Assembly (NCBI GenBank): GCA_030035585.1
Contig: CM057481.1
Coordinates: forward strand, 10,131,128-10,195,127
From: Dugong dugon
Taxonomy: Eukaryota; Chordata; Mammalia; Sirenia; Dugongidae
Direction of reading: 5' to 3'
Length of the DNA stretch: 64,000 nt
Shown piece by piece: positions 41,402 to 52,050 of this stretch (its first letter is position 1; each line of letters starts with the position of its first letter). Below the pieces are notes generated by a model. It worked only from the letters and a program-made list of their open reading frames with translations. It was not told the origin of the DNA and searched no databases. Made by a program: the position numbers and the translations under genes.

Positions 41402-42590
41402 TTTTTGCAATGTTAAAACAATTTTCTTTTTTACTGTACTTCAGGTGAAGGCTTACAGAACAAATAGTTTCTCATGAAACAGTAGTACATATATTGTTTT
41501 ATGACATTGGTTAACAACCCCACAACATGTCAACCCTCTAACTTCTCGACCTTTTTTTTTTTGGTGAAAATACACATAGCCAAAGATACACCATTTCAAA
41601 AATTTCTACATACACAGTTCAGTGACATTGACTAACGCACTTCCAATTGTGCTGCTATTCTCACTTAAGATGAAGGCTTACAGAACAAAATAGTTTCTCA
41701 TTTAACAGTTACTACACATGTTGCCCTATGACAATGGTTAACAATCTCCCAACACAGCAACAATATCCTTACTCAACCTTGGGTTCCCTATCACCAGCTT
41801 CCTTGTCCCCTTCTGCCTTCTGGCCCTTGTCGCTGGACTCCTGTACCTCGTTAGCCTCATTTGGTTTTACGGGGCTTTCCACTCCCAGGCTGAACAGTGA
41901 AGCTCGGAGGTAACTTCACCACTGAGCTAAAAGGGTGTCTGGGGGCCATACTCTCGGGGTTTCTCCAGTCTTCTTTGGGCCAGTAAATCTGGTCTTTTTT
42001 CTGTGAGTTAGAATTATGCTATACATCCTTCTCCAGCTCTGTCCAGAACTGTGATCCTGGTCAGAGCAGTCAGTGGTGGTAGCTGGGCACCATCTAGCTG
42101 TACTGGACTCAGTCCAGTGGAGGCCTTGGTAGCTGTGGACCATTAGTCCTTTGGACTAATCTTTTCCTTGTATCCTGTTCTCTTCATTCTCCCTTGCTCC
42201 CGAAGGGATGAGACCAGTGGAGTATCTTAGATGGCCTCTCACAGGCTTTTAAGACCCCAGACACTACTCACCAAGGTAGAATGTAGAGCATTGTCTTTAT
42301 AAGCTGTGTCATGCCAACTGAGCTACATGTTCCCTGAGACCATGGTCCCCACAGCCTTCCGCCCAGAAATTCAGTCCTTCAGAGAGTTTGGATGTGTCTA
42401 GGGGGCTTCCATGACCTGTCCTTGTAAAAGTTGTGCTAGTTTCCCCTGTATTGTGTACTGTCTCACCCTTCACCCAAGATACCACTTATCTATTGCCTAT
42501 TTAGTATTTCCCCCCCACCCATCCCATCCCTGGTAACCAACAAAGAGTGTTACATTTTGTGTGTGAACTTTTTCATGGGTTTTTACAATA
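41402..42590 (-). other. L1 3'UTR with internal duplication
   Basis: A block beginning near GAAGGCTTACAGAACAAATAG (41447) recurs at 41670 (GAAGGCTTACAGAACAAAATAG). Between them lies a second T-run (41562-41572) plus a stretch resembling the L1 3'UTR at 37950-38080. The 3'UTR thus looks like two stacked 3' ends. Confidence 0.7.
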
Positions 42591-45500
42591 GAGGTCTCAT
42601 ACAATATTTGTCCTTTTGTGATTGACTTATTTCACTCAGCATAATGTCCTCCAGTTTCATCCATGTTATGAGATGCTTCACAGATTCATTGTTGTTCTTT
42701 CTCACTGCATAGTACTCCATTGTGTGTATGTGCCATAGTTTGTTTATCCATTCATCTGTTGATGGGCATCTAGGTTGTTTTCATCGTTTTGCTGTTGTGA
42801 ACAATGCTGCCATGAACAGGTGTGCATATGTCTATTCGAGTGACGACTCTTATTTCCCTAGGATATATTCCTAGGAGTGGGATTGCTGGATCGAATGGTA
42901 TGTCTATTTCTAGCTTTCTGGGGAAGCACCATATCATTTTCCAAAATGGTTGTATCATTTTGCATTCCCACCAGCAGTGCATAAGAGTTCCGATCTCCCC
43001 ACAGCCCCTCCAACATTTGTTATTTCCAGTGTTTTTCATTTGTGCCAGTAATGCTGGGGTGAGATGGTATCTCATTGTGGTTTTAATTTGCATTTCTCTA
43101 ATGGCTAGTGATCGTGAGCATTTCCTCATGTGTCTGTTGGCCATTTGAATGTCTTCTTTGGTGAAGTGTCTGTTCATTTCCTTTGCCCATTTTTTAATAG
43201 GATTATTTGTCTTTTTGTTGTAGAGGTGTTGGATTGTCTTGTAGATTATGGAGATTAGACCTTTGTCTGACTTGTACTGTCCAAAAAATTTTTTCCCAGT
43301 CTGTAGGTTCTCTTTTGACTCTTTTGGTGAAGTCTTTTGAAGAGCATAGGTGTTTGATTTTTAGAGGATCCCAGTTATCTAGCTTATCTGTTGGGGTTTG
43401 TGTGTTGATGGTTATGGTTTGTATCCTCTTAATGCCATGTATTAAGGCCTAAAGTGTTGGTCCTATTTTTTCTTCTGTGAACTTTATAGTTTTAGGCTTT
43501 GTATTCAGGTCTTTGATCCATTTTGAAGTAGTTTTTGTATACGGCGTGAGGTATGGGTCCTGTTTCATTTTTTTGCAGATGGATATCCAGTTTTGCCAGC
43601 ACCATTTGTTAAAAAGACTGTCTTTTCCCCATTTGATGGACTTTGGGCCCTTGTCGAAGATCAGGTGACCGTAGGTGGATGGATTTACATCTGGGTTCTC
43701 AATTCTGTTCCATTGGTCAATGTATCTGTCGTTGTACCAGTACCAGGCTGTTTTCACTACTGTAGCTTTATAGTAGGTTCTGAAGTCAGGTAGTGGGAGT
43801 CCTCCAACTATATTCTTCTTCTTCAGGAGTGCTTTACTTATTCGGTGCTTCTTCCCTTTCCATATAAAGTGAATGATTAGTTTTTCCATCTCTTTGAAGA
43901 ACGTTGTTGGTATTTGGATCGGGATTGCGTTGTATTTGTAAATTGCTTTGGGTAGAATTATCATTTTGACAATGTTGAGTCTGCCTATCCATGAGCATGG
44001 TATGTTTTTCCATTTATATAGATCCCTTTGGGTTTCATGCAGAAGTGTTTTGTAGTTTTCTTTGTATAGATCTTTTACATCCCTGGTCAGATTTATTCCT
44101 AAGTATTTTATCTTTTTAGGGGCTATTGAAAATGGTATTGTTTTCCGGATTTCCTTTTCATCGTTCTCCTTATTGGTGTATAGGAATCCAACTGATTTTT
44201 TGAATGTTTATCTTGTATCCTGCTACTCTGCTGAATCTTTCTATTAGTCCCAGTAGATTTCTCGTGGAGTCTTTAGGGTTTTCTATGTATAGTATCATAT
44301 CATCTGCAAACAGGGACAGTTTAACTTCTTCATTACCAATTTGGATGTCTTTTATTTCTTTTTCTTGCCTTATTGCTCTTGCTAGAACTTCCAGCATAAT
44401 GTTAAATAGGAGTGGTGATAAAGGGCCTCCTTGTCTTGTTCCTGTTTTCAAGGGGAATTTTGTCAGCCTCTCTCCATTAAGAATGATGTTGGCCGTTGGT
44501 TTTGCATAGATGCCCTTTATTACGTTGAGAACTTGCCCTTCTATACCTATTTTATAGAGAGTTTTTATCAGGAATGGGTGTTGGACTTTGTCAAATGCCT
44601 TTTCTGCATTAATTGAGATGATCATGTGATTCTTTTCTTTCCTTTTATTTATGTGGTTGATTACGTTGATGGATTTTCTAATGTTGAACCATCCTTGCAT
44701 ACCTGGTATGAATCCTACTTGGTCGTGGTGTATTATTTTTTTGATATGATGCTGAATTCTGTTGACTAGAATTTTGTCAGAATTTTTGCATCTATATTCA
44801 TGAGAGAGATTGGTCTGTAATTTTCTTTTTTTGGGACGTCTTTGCCTGGTTTTGGTATCAGTGTTATGCTGGCTTCATAGAATGAATTTGGAAGTGTTGC
44901 TTCCTCTTCTATGCTTTGAAATATCTTGAGTAATACTGGTACAAGCTCTTCTGTAAATATTTTGTAGAATTCTCCACTGAAGCCATCTGGGCCAGGGCTT
45001 TTTTTTTGGTTGGGAGCTTTTTTATCACCTTTTCAATCTCTTCTCTTGTTATGGGTCTGTTCAGATTTTCAACATCACTTTGTTGTAGTTTGGGTAGGCC
45101 GTGTGTTTCTAGAAATTTATTTCCTCTAGGTTTTCAAATTTGTTGGAGTATAGTTTTTCATAATATTCTATTATAATCCTTTTTATTTCAGTTGGGTCTG
45201 TTGTAATGTCACCCATTTCATTTCTTATTTGGGTTATTTGTGTCCTCTCCTGTTTTTCTTTTGTCTGTCTGGCCAGTGGTTTGTTGATTTTGTTGATTCT
45301 TTCAAAGAACCAACGTTTGGTTTTGTTGATTCTTTCTATTGCTTTCTATTCTCTATTTCATTTATTTGTGCTCTGATCTTTACTATTTCCTTTCTTCTGG
45401 TGGTTGTGGGCTTTTTTTGCTGTTCTCTTTCTATTTGTTTGCGTTCTGCAGTTAATGTTTTGATTTGGTCCCTTTCTTCTTTTTTGATATGTTCATCTAT

Positions 45501-46402
45501 TGCTGTAAATTGTCCTCTGAGGACTGCATTTGCTGTGTCACAAAGGTTTTGGTATGATGTGTTTTCATTCTCATTTGATTCTAGGAATTTTTTGATTCCA
45601 TCTCTGATTTCTTCTATTACCCGGTGATGTGTAAGCAGGGTATTATTCAGTTTCCGTGTAGTTGATTTTTTTTCCTTGCTCTTTCTACTGTTAATTTCTA
45701 CCTTGATGGCATTGTGGTCAGAGAAGATACTTTGAATTATCTCAGCATTTCGGATCTTGTTGAGGATTGCTCTGTGGCCTAAGATGTGGTCTATTCTGGA
45801 GAACGTTCCACACGCATTGGAAAAGAACGTGTACTTTGCAGCGGTGGATGGAGTGTTCTATATATGTCTGTGAGGTCAAGTTGGCTGAATGTGCCCTTGA
45901 GGTCTTCTGTATCTTTGCTGAGTTTCTTCTTAGTTGTTCTGTCCTTTACTGAGAGTGGTGTGTTGAAGTCTCCTACTGTTATTGTGGAACTGTCAATTTC
46001 TCTTTTCAGTGTTGTTAGAGTTTGTTTTGTGTATTTTGGAGCCCTGTCATTTGGTGCGTAGATGTTTATTATGGTTATGTCTTCATGATGGATCGTCCCC
46101 TTAATCATTATATAGTGTCCTTCTTTGTCTTTTATGGTAAATTTTGTTTTAAAGTCTACTTTATCTGAGATTAGAATTGCCACTCCTGCTCTTTTCTGGT
46201 AGTTGTTAGCTTGATATATTTTTTTCCAACCTTTGGCTTTTAATAAATTCACATCTTTGTTTGTAAGGTGTGTCTCCTGTAGACAGCATATTGATGGATC
46301 CTGTTTTCTTATCCATTCTGTCACTCTCCATCTCTTTATGGGTGCATTGAGTCCATTTACATTCAGTGTAATTATTGATCGATGTGAGTTTGTTGCTGTC
46401 AT
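42590..46402 (-). pseudogene. L1 ORF2 (endonuclease/reverse transcriptase), broken
   Basis: ORF2p nicks target DNA and reverse-transcribes L1 RNA in the nucleus. The ATG at 46402 opens 203 codons covering most of the APE-type endonuclease: NVNGLNAPIK, CCLQETHL (catalytic Glu), NIYAPND and TVGDFNTPL (catalytic Asp/Asn) are visible. The frame is then lost near 45790. RT core motifs sit in a separate frame block at 44700-44170: [24 protein letters not shown] and the catalytic FADD at 44299-44310. A thumb/C-terminal block lies at 43964-43449 ([16 protein letters not shown]). The cysteine motif [18 protein letters not shown] is in 43177-42770. At least three frame disruptions separate these blocks. 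Length (about 3.8 kb) is normal for the family. Confidence 0.93.
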
Positions 46403-46864
46403 TTTGTAGTGCTTTTTTTGTGGTGCTGAAGTTTCCTTTGTTCTTCTTACTTTCTTGTGCTGAGTTACTTTTGTTTGTGGATTTTTTTTTCATTTCTTTT
46501 GTTTTTGTAGGTTTTGTTTTTGCCGAGACTTTATGTTTTTCCTCCTTTTTTTTATGAGTATGTTTGTTAACTTTCTTTGTAGTTACCATGAATTTTACCC
46601 TTATCTTTCTAAGTTTGAAGCAATCTACCATTACTTGGTATCGCCTTGCGTTCCTCTCCATTAGAAGGTTCTATACCTGTGCCATTTATTCCCTCTTTTA
46701 TTGTTTAGATGTTGTTGTCATTTACTGATTAACTGCTCTGATTCCCTGTTGTATTTCTCTTGGTTTTGGATAGTCCTTGAGAGTTCATTTCCTAGATTAG
46801 TATCTGGCTGGTACGATCCTGCGTCCTAGATTCCGCCTGTGCGCTGAAGATGTTTGTCCTCAGA
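46403..46864 (-). other. L1 inter-ORF spacer, unusually long
   Basis: 462 nt separate the ORF1 stop from the ORF2 ATG. Human L1 has about 63 nt here (from memory). A Lys-rich frame crosses it (46661-46206, e.g. KTKPTKTKEMKKKSTNK) and runs into the ORF2 region out of frame. It may be a leftover of a longer ORF1 tail, a spacer with an internal-ribosome-entry role, or chance. Confidence 0.75.
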
Positions 46865-47779
46865 TCAAAGAACCCCCTTTAATAATTCTTGTAAGTTTGG
46901 TTTGACTTTTACAAGTTCCCTTAATTTCTGTTTATCTGGAAATGACCTAATTTCACCATCAAATTTGAACGAGAGTTTTGCAGGGTATATTATTCTTGGC
47001 TGGCAATGTTTTTCTTTCAAGATTTTATATATGTCATCCCATTGCCTTCTTGCCTGCATGGTTTCTGCCAAATAATCTGAGCTTAGTCTTGTTGTTTCTC
47101 CTCTGTATGTGACTTCTTGTTTTTCATGAGCTGCTCTCAGGATTCTTTCTTTGTCTTTGGTTTTGGCAAGTGTGATTATGATATGCCTTGATGATTTTCT
47201 TTTGGGGTCTCTCCTATATGGGGTTCGTTGAGTTTCTTGGATGGCCAGCTTTTCATCTTTCATAATATTGGAGAAGTTTTCTGTCAGCATTTCTTCAATG
47301 ATCCTCTCTGTGTTTTCTATTTTCTCCCCCTGTTCTGGAATTCCAATCACTCAAAAATTTTTGCTTTTGATTGTGTCCCACGTAACTCTCAGGGTCTCTT
47401 CATTTTTCTTTGTTCTTTTTTCTGAGTTTTCCTGAAACAGAGTTGTATCCAAGTGTTTGTCTTCAATTCCACTGATCCTGTTTTCCACCATTTCAAATCT
47501 GCTTCTCAGCCCTTCCATGACACCATCCATTTCTGAAATCTTGTTGGTTGTCTTTTGGATTTCTAATTGTTGTCTTTGTATAATTTCTAGTTGTGAATTT
47601 ATTTTGACATTTTGTTCCTGCATTATTTTCTTGAATTCTTCCAATTTTTTGTCTGTATTTTCCATGAATTTTTCTATTTTTTCCTCATGTTTGTCAGCTT
47701 TTTGCCTCAGCTCTTGGAGAATTCTGAGTATTAGAGATTTGAATTCCCTATCAGGTAGTTCTAGTGCATTTTCTTCCAC
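46865..47779 (-). pseudogene. L1 ORF1 (RNA-binding chaperone), one nonsense codon
   Basis: ORF1p coats L1 RNA as a trimeric chaperone in the cytoplasm. About 304 codons read in one frame. Residues 10-105 form a heptad-rich coiled coil (LRILQELRQKADKHEEKIEK, EFKKIMQEQNVK). Then come WDTIKSKNF, a TGA stop at 47353-47351, and the continuing same-frame RRM/C-terminal domain (IGIPEQGEKIENTE, ERILRAAHEKQEVTYRG, PRIIYPAKLSFKFDGEI). The stop could be a CGA-to-TGA transition. The frame opens at a GTG five codons after an upstream TGA, without an in-frame ATG until residue 39, so the true start is unclear. Confidence 0.92.
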
Positions 47780-48919
47780 TGGAGAGTCATCTCATGTTTT
47801 ATTTTGGATGCCTACTGGAACCATCCTGTTGTGTTTTTATAAATGTTTTGATATGGTCTGCGGTTTTCTAGGCATCCATTAGTTATTTTTCTCATTTGTT
47901 GATTGTAGATTTGTTTGTTTCATCCCTTTTTTTTTTTTTTTAAGTTTGACTATGTCTGAGCAGGCGGACTGTGTGTTCTTTGTTGTTTGCTCATCTGTGG
48001 GCACAATACTTTTCACCTCCTTCTCCAATTGGCAGGGTCAGTCACTCAGATATGGTACAGCAGGGCAGGTCTAGCTGAAGAGGAGTTACTGGGATGGGTT
48101 GTTTGTGGCATTTACTACAGCCACCAAAGCGGGTCGGTAATCAGTGCAGGGCAGGTTCTGGTAGGCCATGCCTGTGCTGCTTGGTGGTGTGATGTCAAGC
48201 GCACGGTGCAGGTAGGCTGGATGCAGCAGGGAGATTGTTATGTATGGAGCTAAGATGGATATGGGAGAGAGGGGAGAGGAACAGGAGCCAAAAACATACA
48301 AACAAAGAAAAAAGAATGCTAGCGGAGCTTGCCGTTGGAGTGGAGAGATGAGAGATTATGAAATGAAGAAAAACAGAAAAGAGAAGAGGAACCAAAAAAA
48401 AAAAAAAAAAAAAGAATGAATAAATAAAAATCAGAAAGGTTAAAAAACCGCAAAGTCCAGGGATCCCACTGGTGCCGCTGTGAGGCCTGGGGAAGTTGCT
48501 CTCAGGTGTTGTGGTACAGCCTGGCTAGAATGTGTAGAGGTATACAACGCCAGGTATTCAGGGAACAGAAAGAGAAGGAAGATATAGAGAGACGGGAAAC
48601 TGAGCAATGAAGAAAGACAAAAAGGGAAAAGAAAACAAAACAAATTAAAAAAAAAAAAAAGATCTAGAAAGGCCCCCAAAAAAAGAGGAAAGAAAAAACA
48701 AAACCCAACGTAAAAAGAAATGCCCTCAGGGATCCCTCTGCACATCTGTGCAAGCCGAGGGGGAAGTCTCCTTGCCCCGCAGCACCGCCTGGCCAGAAAG
48801 GGCTCCCAACACAAGAAAAGGAATAGAAAACAAACAATTCAAAAGAAAGAAACGAACAAAATCCCTGGAATCCCACCAGCGCGGCAGCCCAGACCGGGAA
48901 GCAGCTCCACGCTCGAATG

Positions 48920-49185
48920 GAGCTCTACAGCCCCTCAGGAAGAAGGAAAGATGGCACACGGAGCCAAGTATCTGAGCGAAGGGAGGGGGAGGTGGTGAGA
49001 GGTAAGGAAGAAATCAAAAGAAGCAGAAAAAAAAAACAACACTAGCAGCCAACAAATTGCACTCAGAGAGCCAGCTAGTGCAGGCTGGTGTTTCTCGGAC
49101 AAGAGACTGTGTCCACGGGAAGCAGAGGGGGCCGAGTGTGGTGAAGAAGGGTAGGGAGTGGGAAAGCGTATATCACAAATTACTG
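48920..49185 (-). repeat. L1 5'UTR monomer, inner copy
   Basis: A 266-bp unit running from GAGCTCTACAGCCCCTCAGG to TATCACAAATTACTG. It aligns with the next unit throughout: GAGCGAAGGGAGGGGGAGG, CAGCCAACAAATTGCACTC, CAAGAGACTGTGTCCACGGG. Confidence 0.92.
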
Positions 49186-49467
49186 GAGCTCTGCAGCCCC
49201 TCAGGAAGAAGCAAAGATGGCGCACGGAGCCAGGTATTTGAGCGAAAGGAGGGGGAGGTGGTGAGAGGTAAGGAAGAAATCAAAAGAAGGAGAAAAAAGC
49301 AACACCAGCAGCCAACAAATGACACTCAGAGAGCCGGCCTGTTCGGTTGTGTGGAATCTAAGCAGCTGGTGTTTCCTGGTCAAGAGATTGTGGCCATGGG
49401 AAGCAGAGGAGGCCGAGTGGGGGTGAAGAAGGGTGGGGGGTGGGAAAGCATATATCACAAATTACTG
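49186..49467 (-). repeat. L1 5'UTR monomer, outer copy
   Basis: A 282-bp unit starting GAGCTCTGCAGCCCCTCAGG and ending TATCACAAATTACTGG. Compared with the inner unit it has an extra stretch around 49343-49365 (CTGTTCGGTTGTGTGG). Confidence 0.92.
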
Positions 49468-49761
49468 GTTGTTTTGTCTCCCGCTGGAAGCTCTGTGAGG
49501 CTGCTTTCTCATACCCTGTTTGCTGGTCTCCGTTAGGAGTCCAAGATGGTGGATCCGTGCTGAGTTAGCTGGTTGGGGACCTCTGTATGAATCTCTCCTC
49601 GCTCTCCGTTCTCTGTCAGTTTTCTCACTCTGTTTGGTGCTTTGCTAAGTTCTTTATCTCTTCATTTGATGTTTTATGGTTTCAGGATTATAGTATTCTC
49701 TGTTTGGCTTAGTTTTTCGGATCTTTGCTGTCACGGGACAGCGTGGTGCTTCTGCCTAGAG

Positions 49762-49771
49762 CGCCATTTTG
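49762..49771 (-). promoter_or_regulatory. YY1-type site at L1 5' end
   Basis: CGCCATTTTG on the plus strand (CAAAATGGCG on the L1 strand) lies 10-20 nt from the 5' boundary. A YY1 site in the same place sets the start of transcription in human L1 (established for that element). Confidence 0.6.
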
Positions 49772-49781
49772 CCGGAACTCA

Positions 49782-49793
49782 TGTGGACTTCTT
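49782..49793. repeat. L1 target-site duplication, right copy
   Basis: TGTGGACTTCTT, identical to 41390-41401. It fixes the L1 5' boundary at 49781. Confidence 0.92.
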
Positions 49794-50047
49794 AAGGAGA
49801 TCATTCTATCCCAGATTAACTGGCCTTGGCTTAATTAAAAGGGGAACTATAAGACATTTGTGTTCTGTATTTGACACTTGAGGCACCATAAAAGCGTGTT
49901 GTAGGAACTGGGTTTAGGTGAGCTCCTGCTGGCCTGGGTTCCAATGCTGGGTGATGTGATGTGTGGGTCTGGAGAGGGCTGTGTGCCTATGAGGAAAAAC
50001 CTTTTCCTATCATTCCTTCTCCTTCACCAGTGTGGGCTTCTAGGGGT
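49794..50047. other. Intronic sequence, unique
   Basis: No recognised feature. Confidence 0.4.
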
Positions 50048-50440
50048 GGTTGTTGTTGTTATTTGCCATTGAGTGAGCTTCAACTCATGGACATCTCGTA
50101 CACAACAGAACAAAACATTGCCTGGTATTGTGCCATCTTCATGATCGTTGGTATGCCAGGCCTGTCATTGCAGCTACTGTATTTTGAGTGCCTTCCAACC
50201 TAGGAGGCTCATCTTCCAACACCGTATGGGATAAAATTCTGTTGTGATTCATACAGTTTTCATAGGTAACTTTTGGAAGGGGAATGCCAGGCCTTTCTTA
50301 ATAGTCTGTCTCAGTCCGGAAGGTTGGCTGAAACCTGACCACCATGGATGACTCTCCTGATATTTGAAACAGCTTCCAGCATCATAGCAACACACAGCCT
50401 CCACAGTAGGACAGACTGACAGACGGGTGGTTGTTCTAGG
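50048..50440 (-). repeat. Second copy of the tRNA-Gly/RTE chimeric SINE family, headless
   Basis: Read on the minus strand it has GTCTGTCAGTCTGTCC, GGAGGCTGTGTGTTGCTATGATGCTGG, AAAGGCCTGGCATTCC and the RTE-type end (CAGGCAATGTTTTGTTCTG, CCATGAGTTGAAGC, (AAC)n). These match the body and tail of 26844-27118 in order. The tRNA head is missing (5'-truncated). It confirms a repeated family rather than a one-off fusion. Confidence 0.8.
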
Positions 50441-50584
50441 GGTAACAGACTACTATTAAAAATGTCATGTTGACAACGTCATTGGGCCCTGGGAATGGAA
50501 TTGGAACACCATAAACTTCTATAATTTGATGATATAAATAGCAGCATACATCTGTGTCACTTACGGTTGGGTATAAATAACAGG

Positions 50585-50892
50585 TTGTTGTTGTTGTTAG
50601 GTGCCATTGAGTCGGTTCTGACTCATAGTGACCCTATGCACAACAGAAGGAAACACTGCCTGGTCCTGTGCCATCCTCACAATTGTTATGCTTGAACGCG
50701 TTGTTGCAGCCACCGTGTCAGTCCATCTCCTTGAGGGTCTTCCTCTTTTTCGCTGACCCTCTACTTCACCAAGCATGATGTCCTTCTCCAGGGACTGATC
50801 CCTCCTGATAACATGTCCAAATTATGTGAGACGTAGTCTCGCCATCCTTCCTTCTAAGGAGCATTCTGGTTGTACTTTCCAAGACAGATTGG
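50585..50892 (-). mobile_element. RTE LINE 3' fragment
   Basis: (GTT)n, GGTGCCATTGAGTCGG, AACACTGCCTGGTCCTGTGCC, GTGTCAGTCCATCTCC, CACCAAGCATGATGTCC, CTAAGGAGCATTCTGG: parallel to 10653-10960. Confidence 0.9.
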
Positions 50893-51417
50893 TTGGTAAC
50901 AGGAGCTTTATTGTGCACTGCCTACGTGCCAGGCCTTGTTCTAGGGGCTAGACACACATCATCTATGAGCCTCACAAGCTGGTAGGCATTCTTTTCACTT
51001 CACAGATAACATCCCAGGGCCTCAGCTTCCTCGTGTCACTTGCCAAGATCTAACATTATGATATGGTACCCTCTCAAGGGTAGAGAAGCCGAACTCAGGA
51101 GGGACATGGTCTACCCTGGGCAGCAGGGTGCTGGCATGGCCCTTCCCCGCTCCAGCTTGTAGCAAGTCCAGTTGTTTCTCCCGTTTGCCCTGTATGCAGT
51201 CCTTCTCAATACAGACACTGTCAGACTTTCCTGGTGGCAGGTGAGACAGAGCCTAATTGCCACACATGCTTTAAATGGTGCATGTGAAGGGTTTGCCTTA
51301 GGAGTTAGAATCCTAGATTCAGAGTGTTACACTGTACCTAGGCAGCTTTGAGCCAATTGTTTAACTCCCCAGCCTCAGTTTATTTACCCAAAGAATGGGA
51401 ACCATCCCTTCCCATAC
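50893..51417. other. Intronic sequence with MIR (51302-51405)
   Basis: Unique except for the MIR-like end CAATTGTTTAACTCCCCAGCCTCAG. The first 110 bp carry an L2/MIR-like phrase (TTGTGCACTGCCTACGTGCCAGG). Confidence 0.5.
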
Positions 51418-51630
51418 CAGTAACCAGTTGTGGTCGAGTTGATTCTAAGTCAGGGCAACCCCATGTGTGTCAGAATAGAACTGTGATAAACAGGGTTTTC
51501 AGTGGCTGATTTTTCAGAAGTAGATCGCCAGGCCTTTCTTTTGAGGTGCCATTGAGTGGACTCCATCATCCATCTGCAAACCTTTTGGTTAGCAGCTGAT
51601 CACTTAACCGTTGCAATGCTGAAAGACTCC
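51418..51630 (-). repeat. AfroSINE, 'CATGTGTGTCAGAA' subtype
   Basis: GTGGTCGAGTTGATTCTAAG tail, CCATGTGTGTCAGAATAG, CAGAAGTAGATCGCC, head TTAGCAGCTGATCACTTAACC. Confidence 0.88.
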
Positions 51631-51642
51631 TTTCTTTCTGTT

Positions 51643-52050
51643 TTTGTTTTTTTAATTGTGCCATAGGTGAAGGTTTACAGAGCAAATTATTTTCTCATTC
51701 AAAAATTTATATACAAATTGTTTCGTGACATTGGTTGCAATCCCTGAAATGTGTCAGCACTCTCCCCCTTTCCACCTCGGGTTCCCCGTTTGCATTTGTC
51801 CAATTTTCCTGCCCCTTCCTGCCTTCTCGTGTTTGCTTTTAGGCAGGTGTTACCCATTTGTTCTTGTATATGTGATCGATCTAAGGAGCACATTCCTCAT
51901 GTGTGTTATTGTTTGTTTTACAGGCCTGTCTATTCTTTGGCTAAAAGGTGGACTTTGGGCATAGCTTCATTTCTGAGTTAGCTGAGTGTCCAGGGGCCAT
52001 AGTCTTGGGGGTTCCTCCAGTCTCTATCAGGCCAAGGACTCTTTTCTTAT
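51643..52050 (-). mobile_element. L1 3'UTR fragment
   Basis: TTTTTTTAATTGTGCCATAGGTGAAGG, ATTTTCTCATTCAAAAATTT, GGTGTTACCCATTTGTTC, AGCTGAGTGTCCAGGGGCC and GTTCCTCCAGTCTC run parallel to 41440-41980. The 5' remainder is absent. Confidence 0.85.

Larger units (their letters stand above)
41402..49781 (-). mobile_element. Nearly full-length L1 LINE (8.4 kb)
   Basis: On the minus strand the order is 5'UTR (49781-47780), ORF1 (47779-46865), long spacer, ORF2 (46402 to about 42590), 3'UTR and a T-rich (poly-A) end at 41402-41432. Perfect 12-bp target-site duplications flank it. The large size and complete 5' end mark it as an unusual full-length insertion. The ORF2 frame is broken in several places and ORF1 has one nonsense codon, so the copy is inactive. 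No later SINE has inserted into it, which suggests it is relatively young. Confidence 0.93.
47780..49781 (-). promoter_or_regulatory. L1 5'UTR (internal promoter region)
   Basis: A 2.0-kb G/A-rich (plus-strand) non-coding leader. It contains two tandem monomers (48920-49467), A-runs at 48397-48413 and 48648-48660, and at its 5' end a YY1-type motif. By analogy with other L1s this should carry Pol II promoter activity for the minus strand. Confidence 0.75.

Noticed and set aside
46206..46661. Lys-rich 151-codon frame as a separate gene
   Set aside because: It lies wholly within the L1 spacer and overlaps ORF2 out of frame; kept only as an L1 spacer observation.
48440..48998. Open frames on both strands in the L1 leader as genes
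   Set aside because: They are low-complexity products of the A/G-rich L1 5'UTR, with monomer repeats crossing them.
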